A stretch of DNA of 7,518 nt from a bacterium (lineage in GTDB: Bacteria; Margulisbacteria; Marinamargulisbacteria; SXXA01). Position numbers and translations under genes: made by a program. Below the pieces are notes generated by a model. The model was not told the origin of the DNA, made no database searches, and saw nothing but the letters and a program-made list of their open reading frames with translations. Shown piece after piece: positions 5,389 to 7,518 of the stretch. The stretch's first letter is position 1, and each line of letters opens with the position of its first letter. The stretch covers positions 1-7,518 of the forward strand of contig JAGYJO010000065.1 of assembly GCA_018402095.1 (NCBI GenBank), in the 5' to 3' direction.

Positions 5389-7518
5389 CTAGTCTCTGTA
5401 GCTCTCCCATCGTTCCGGGAAATTGCAGACCCACCGATAGGTGCAGTTTGCGCACATGTCTTTTCGTTTGGGTAAAAAAGGCTCGGCGATAGGGACCTCT
5501 GTCAGTCCGAACAAGCCCTCACGAATACTCGCAACGACGTCGGCTGTGTGAAACAGTGTGTCGTGATGGTAAATCTCATCGATCACTTTGGGGCGTTTTC
5601 GTTTGAGGTCTAGGGCCGCTTTGCCTTCTGTCGTGATGGCCATGATATCAATCCCAGGCTCTCGGTGTCGGGCATAAATGATGGCGGCCCCCACGATTTC
5701 TTTGTTCGGATACTGTTTTTGGGCCATCAGAATATAGAGTGGTAGCTGTAGGTTTTTGTAGGTGTCGAGATCTTTTTTAGCGTAGGGCTTTGAGCCTGTT
5801 TTGTAATCCACGATGAGGAGCATGTCACTGTCATGAATGGCGTAAATGGCATCGATGCGTCCTGTCAGCGAAAAAGTCGTGTCCATGACGGTGAACTGTA
5901 ACGCGTTGTTGTCGCCTAGAGAGACCTCTTCGGCGATGGCGGCCATTGGGAGATTGGCGTCGGCCAATGCCTTGAGGGTTTCAGGGAGGATGCCTGGCAT
6001 CTGGTCTGTGCCGAGCAAGAGTGGCGCTTTGGCGGAAACGATCCAGCTTTTGAGGCTGTTTTTTCCGTATCTGGATTGGTGTTTGCCGATGGTGTCTTGT
6101 ATCGCTTCTGAGATGTAGGCGGCGGGGTCTTGCTGGCCATTTTGGCGTGCCAGTCCGGTGAGTGTTTGGAAAACATCATGAATGAGCTCTCCCATAGCCC
6201 CGTTCCCTATATCTAGGGGCGTATCGCTGTCTGGGAGTTTGAGGATATGTTTTAGATAATACTGGTAGGGGCAGTTTTGGTAGCGTTCCAGCCGGGTTGG
6301 GGAGAAGGTCTCTGTAGCGATAAGGGCCATGTTTTGCGGGCTGATGCGGATATCTCTAGCAATGTTGCTGGATGGGGTGTTAACGGGGAGGGATAGGGCC
6401 TGTTCTGAATTGTGAGGCGTGGCCTCGCGACTCTCAAATCCCGACAAAAACATCGTTAATGATTGGGGTATATCCTCATGGGTGCGGGGGTAAATCACCG
6501 TGACTTTTTCGGAGGCTTGGTGCAAGACGGCGTGAAAAAAGTAGGCGTCCGCCTGCATATAGTGTGCTGAGGTGGGCAGGCCCAGTTTCCGAACGACAAT
6601 GCTGGGGAGTGTGTAGGCTTTTCGTGTCATTTTGGGCCATACGCCATCACGACATCCTATCAAAATCCACTGCTTTTTTTGGACCATGTGGGATTCAAAT
6701 TTTCCGTAGCAAGGCCATGCGTCTGGCAGTTTGTCATGACTGCTGAATAGGGACTTGAGAATTTGGCGGAGTCGGCTGGCTGTGTTGCCGAGTTTGTGAT
6801 TGAGACTGCTGGCTTGGGTCAGTCCGATGATGAGGGGTGCCGGCCAATTTTCCAGCGGTAAACCGAGGAGGCTAGTGGCTTCGTGGCAGATTTGAAATAA
6901 ATTTTTTGGGGTCTGTTTTTGGTGAAGGGCTGCCGCCATCTGGAGGAGCTTTTGGATACGTTCTGCGTAGGGTGCCAGGACGCGTTCCCATTCGGCCCAT
7001 GTCCATTGGGTCATGTGCGACATGACGTCGGCTTCGATGTGAGGCCAGTGCCAATCGGGAACTATTTTTGTGATTAGGATATGGGATAGGAGGCGTGAGA
7101 GTGCGGTTGGGCTGGGGAGTTCCGGATCGAGCAAGGCCATGAGAAATGAAAAGAGTGGTTGTTCAGCTGTGGCGGCATGGGTGTCCTGTATCTCCCAGTC
7201 GCTATGGCTGGATGCGTGGTGCCGAAATAGCGTGTGGTAGGGGTCAGACTCTGGTATGAGTACCCCTGTGCTTTTTTCTTGGGATGCTTTTTCGAGAGCG
7301 ATTTTGACTTCGTCTGTCACCGTATCACAGACCAAGACGTCCAGTTTTGGGCGGGAGACTTGTCCTTGGAATGGGATTTCGCGGAGTACTGTGAATTGGC
7401 TGCGGAGCCACATATAGAGTGGCGCTGCGGCTTCGTAGACAGGTGAGAGCTGGGAGTAGTGCAGCTGTAGGGCGGCCATGCTGGCCTGCTGGATGATGTG
7501 GGTAAAGAAGGGGCGTTG
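5389..7518 (-). CDS. addB: AddB/RecB-like PD-(D/E)XK nuclease (5' end outside window)
   Basis: The frame continues past ATG 7479 to the right edge (13 more codons without a stop), so the gene is cut by the window; 709 residues are visible and AddB proteins are usually longer. Numbered from ATG 7479, a helicase-like strand WILIGCRDGVWP (271-282) is followed by RKLGLP (297-302). The nuclease domain then begins with SPTRLERYQNCPYQYY (Cys403). It continues with GELIH (His434), GRIDAIY (Asp543), LLIVDYKTG (Asp558, Lys560) and LQLPLY (Gln578), and ends with Cys676-X2-Cys679-X5-Cys685. Cys403 and the three late Cys match the 4Fe-4S cluster that locks the AddB nuclease. AddB works with AddA to resect double-strand breaks for RecA recombination. 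In many genomes addA lies just downstream; here the convergent hepT does, so a partner must be elsewhere. A stand-alone RecB-type nuclease is the alternative. Confidence 0.8.
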   Translation of the reverse strand, partial: QRPFFTHIIQQASMAALQLHYSQLSPVYEAAAPLYMWLRSQFTVLREIPFQGQVSRPKLDVLVCDTVTDEVKIALEKASQEKSTGVLIPESDPYHTLFRHHASSHSDWEIQDTHAATAEQPLFSFLMALLDPELPSPTALSRLLSHILITKIVPDWHWPHIEADVMSHMTQWTWAEWERVLAPYAERIQKLLQMAAALHQKQTPKNLFQICHEATSLLGLPLENWPAPLIIGLTQASSLNHKLGNTASRLRQILKSLFSSHDKLPDAWPCYGKFESHMVQKKQWILIGCRDGVWPKMTRKAYTLPSIVVRKLGLPTSAHYMQADAYFFHAVLHQASEKVTVIYPRTHEDIPQSLTMFLSGFESREATPHNSEQALSLPVNTPSSNIARDIRISPQNMALIATETFSPTRLERYQNCPYQYYLKHILKLPDSDTPLDIGNGAMGELIHDVFQTLTGLARQNGQQDPAAYISEAIQDTIGKHQSRYGKNSLKSWIVSAKAPLLLGTDQMPGILPETLKALADANLPMAAIAEEVSLGDNNALQFTVMDTTFSLTGRIDAIYAIHDSDMLLIVDYKTGSKPYAKKDLDTYKNLQLPLYILMAQKQYPNKEIVGAAIIYARHREPGIDIMAITTEGKAALDLKRKRPKVIDEIYHHDTLFHTADVVASIREGLFGLTEVPIAEPFLPKRKDMCANCTYRWVCNFPERWESYRD

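Overview
The window is bacterial chromosomal DNA of moderate G+C, densely coding on both strands, using the standard code (TGA and TAG stops, TGG Trp). No gene fixes the phylum. The only taxonomic hint is the AddB-like protein at the right end. Its layout (an 'ILIG..DGVWP' helicase-like strand, then a RecB-type nuclease with a CX2CX5C iron-sulfur motif) reminds me most of AddB proteins of alphaproteobacterial type, a weak inference. The + strand is rich in G and T whichever strand is coding, so it is probably the leading strand of replication.

Layout, left to right. (1) Positions 3-347 (+) hold the C-terminal end of an Rpn/PD-(D/E)XK-type putative transposase or nuclease whose tail is built from 24-bp in-frame tandem repeats. 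(2) 377-1288 (+) is a family 2 glycosyltransferase with DXD and GWED motifs. (3) 1289-1528 is a non-coding block packed with short perfect hairpins and ending in a likely + strand intrinsic terminator. (4) 1529-2560 (-) is rlmN, encoding the radical-SAM methyltransferase of 23S rRNA A2503 and tRNA, with all catalytic cysteines. (5) 2624-4536 (+) is a two-gene, translationally coupled unit: a protein with two degenerate receiver (REC-like) domains and an unrecognised C-terminal region, then a compact radical SAM protein with CX3CX2C, GGDP and TTG motifs. (6) 4601-5376 (+) is a complete MntA-HepT (MNT/HEPN) toxin-antitoxin pair with overlapping genes. (7) 5389-7518 (-) is an AddB/RecB-like nuclease, convergent with hepT and cut by the right edge of the window.

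The genes fall into functional islands rather than one pathway. rlmN, the glycosyltransferase and the AddB-like nuclease look like ordinary housekeeping or cell-envelope genes. The Rpn-like gene and MntA-HepT are accessory. The least explained unit is the pseudo-receiver plus radical SAM pair: a stop/start overlap and a well-spaced Shine-Dalgarno sequence indicate co-expression, the receiver residues are largely lost, and neither substrate nor partner can be read from the sequence.
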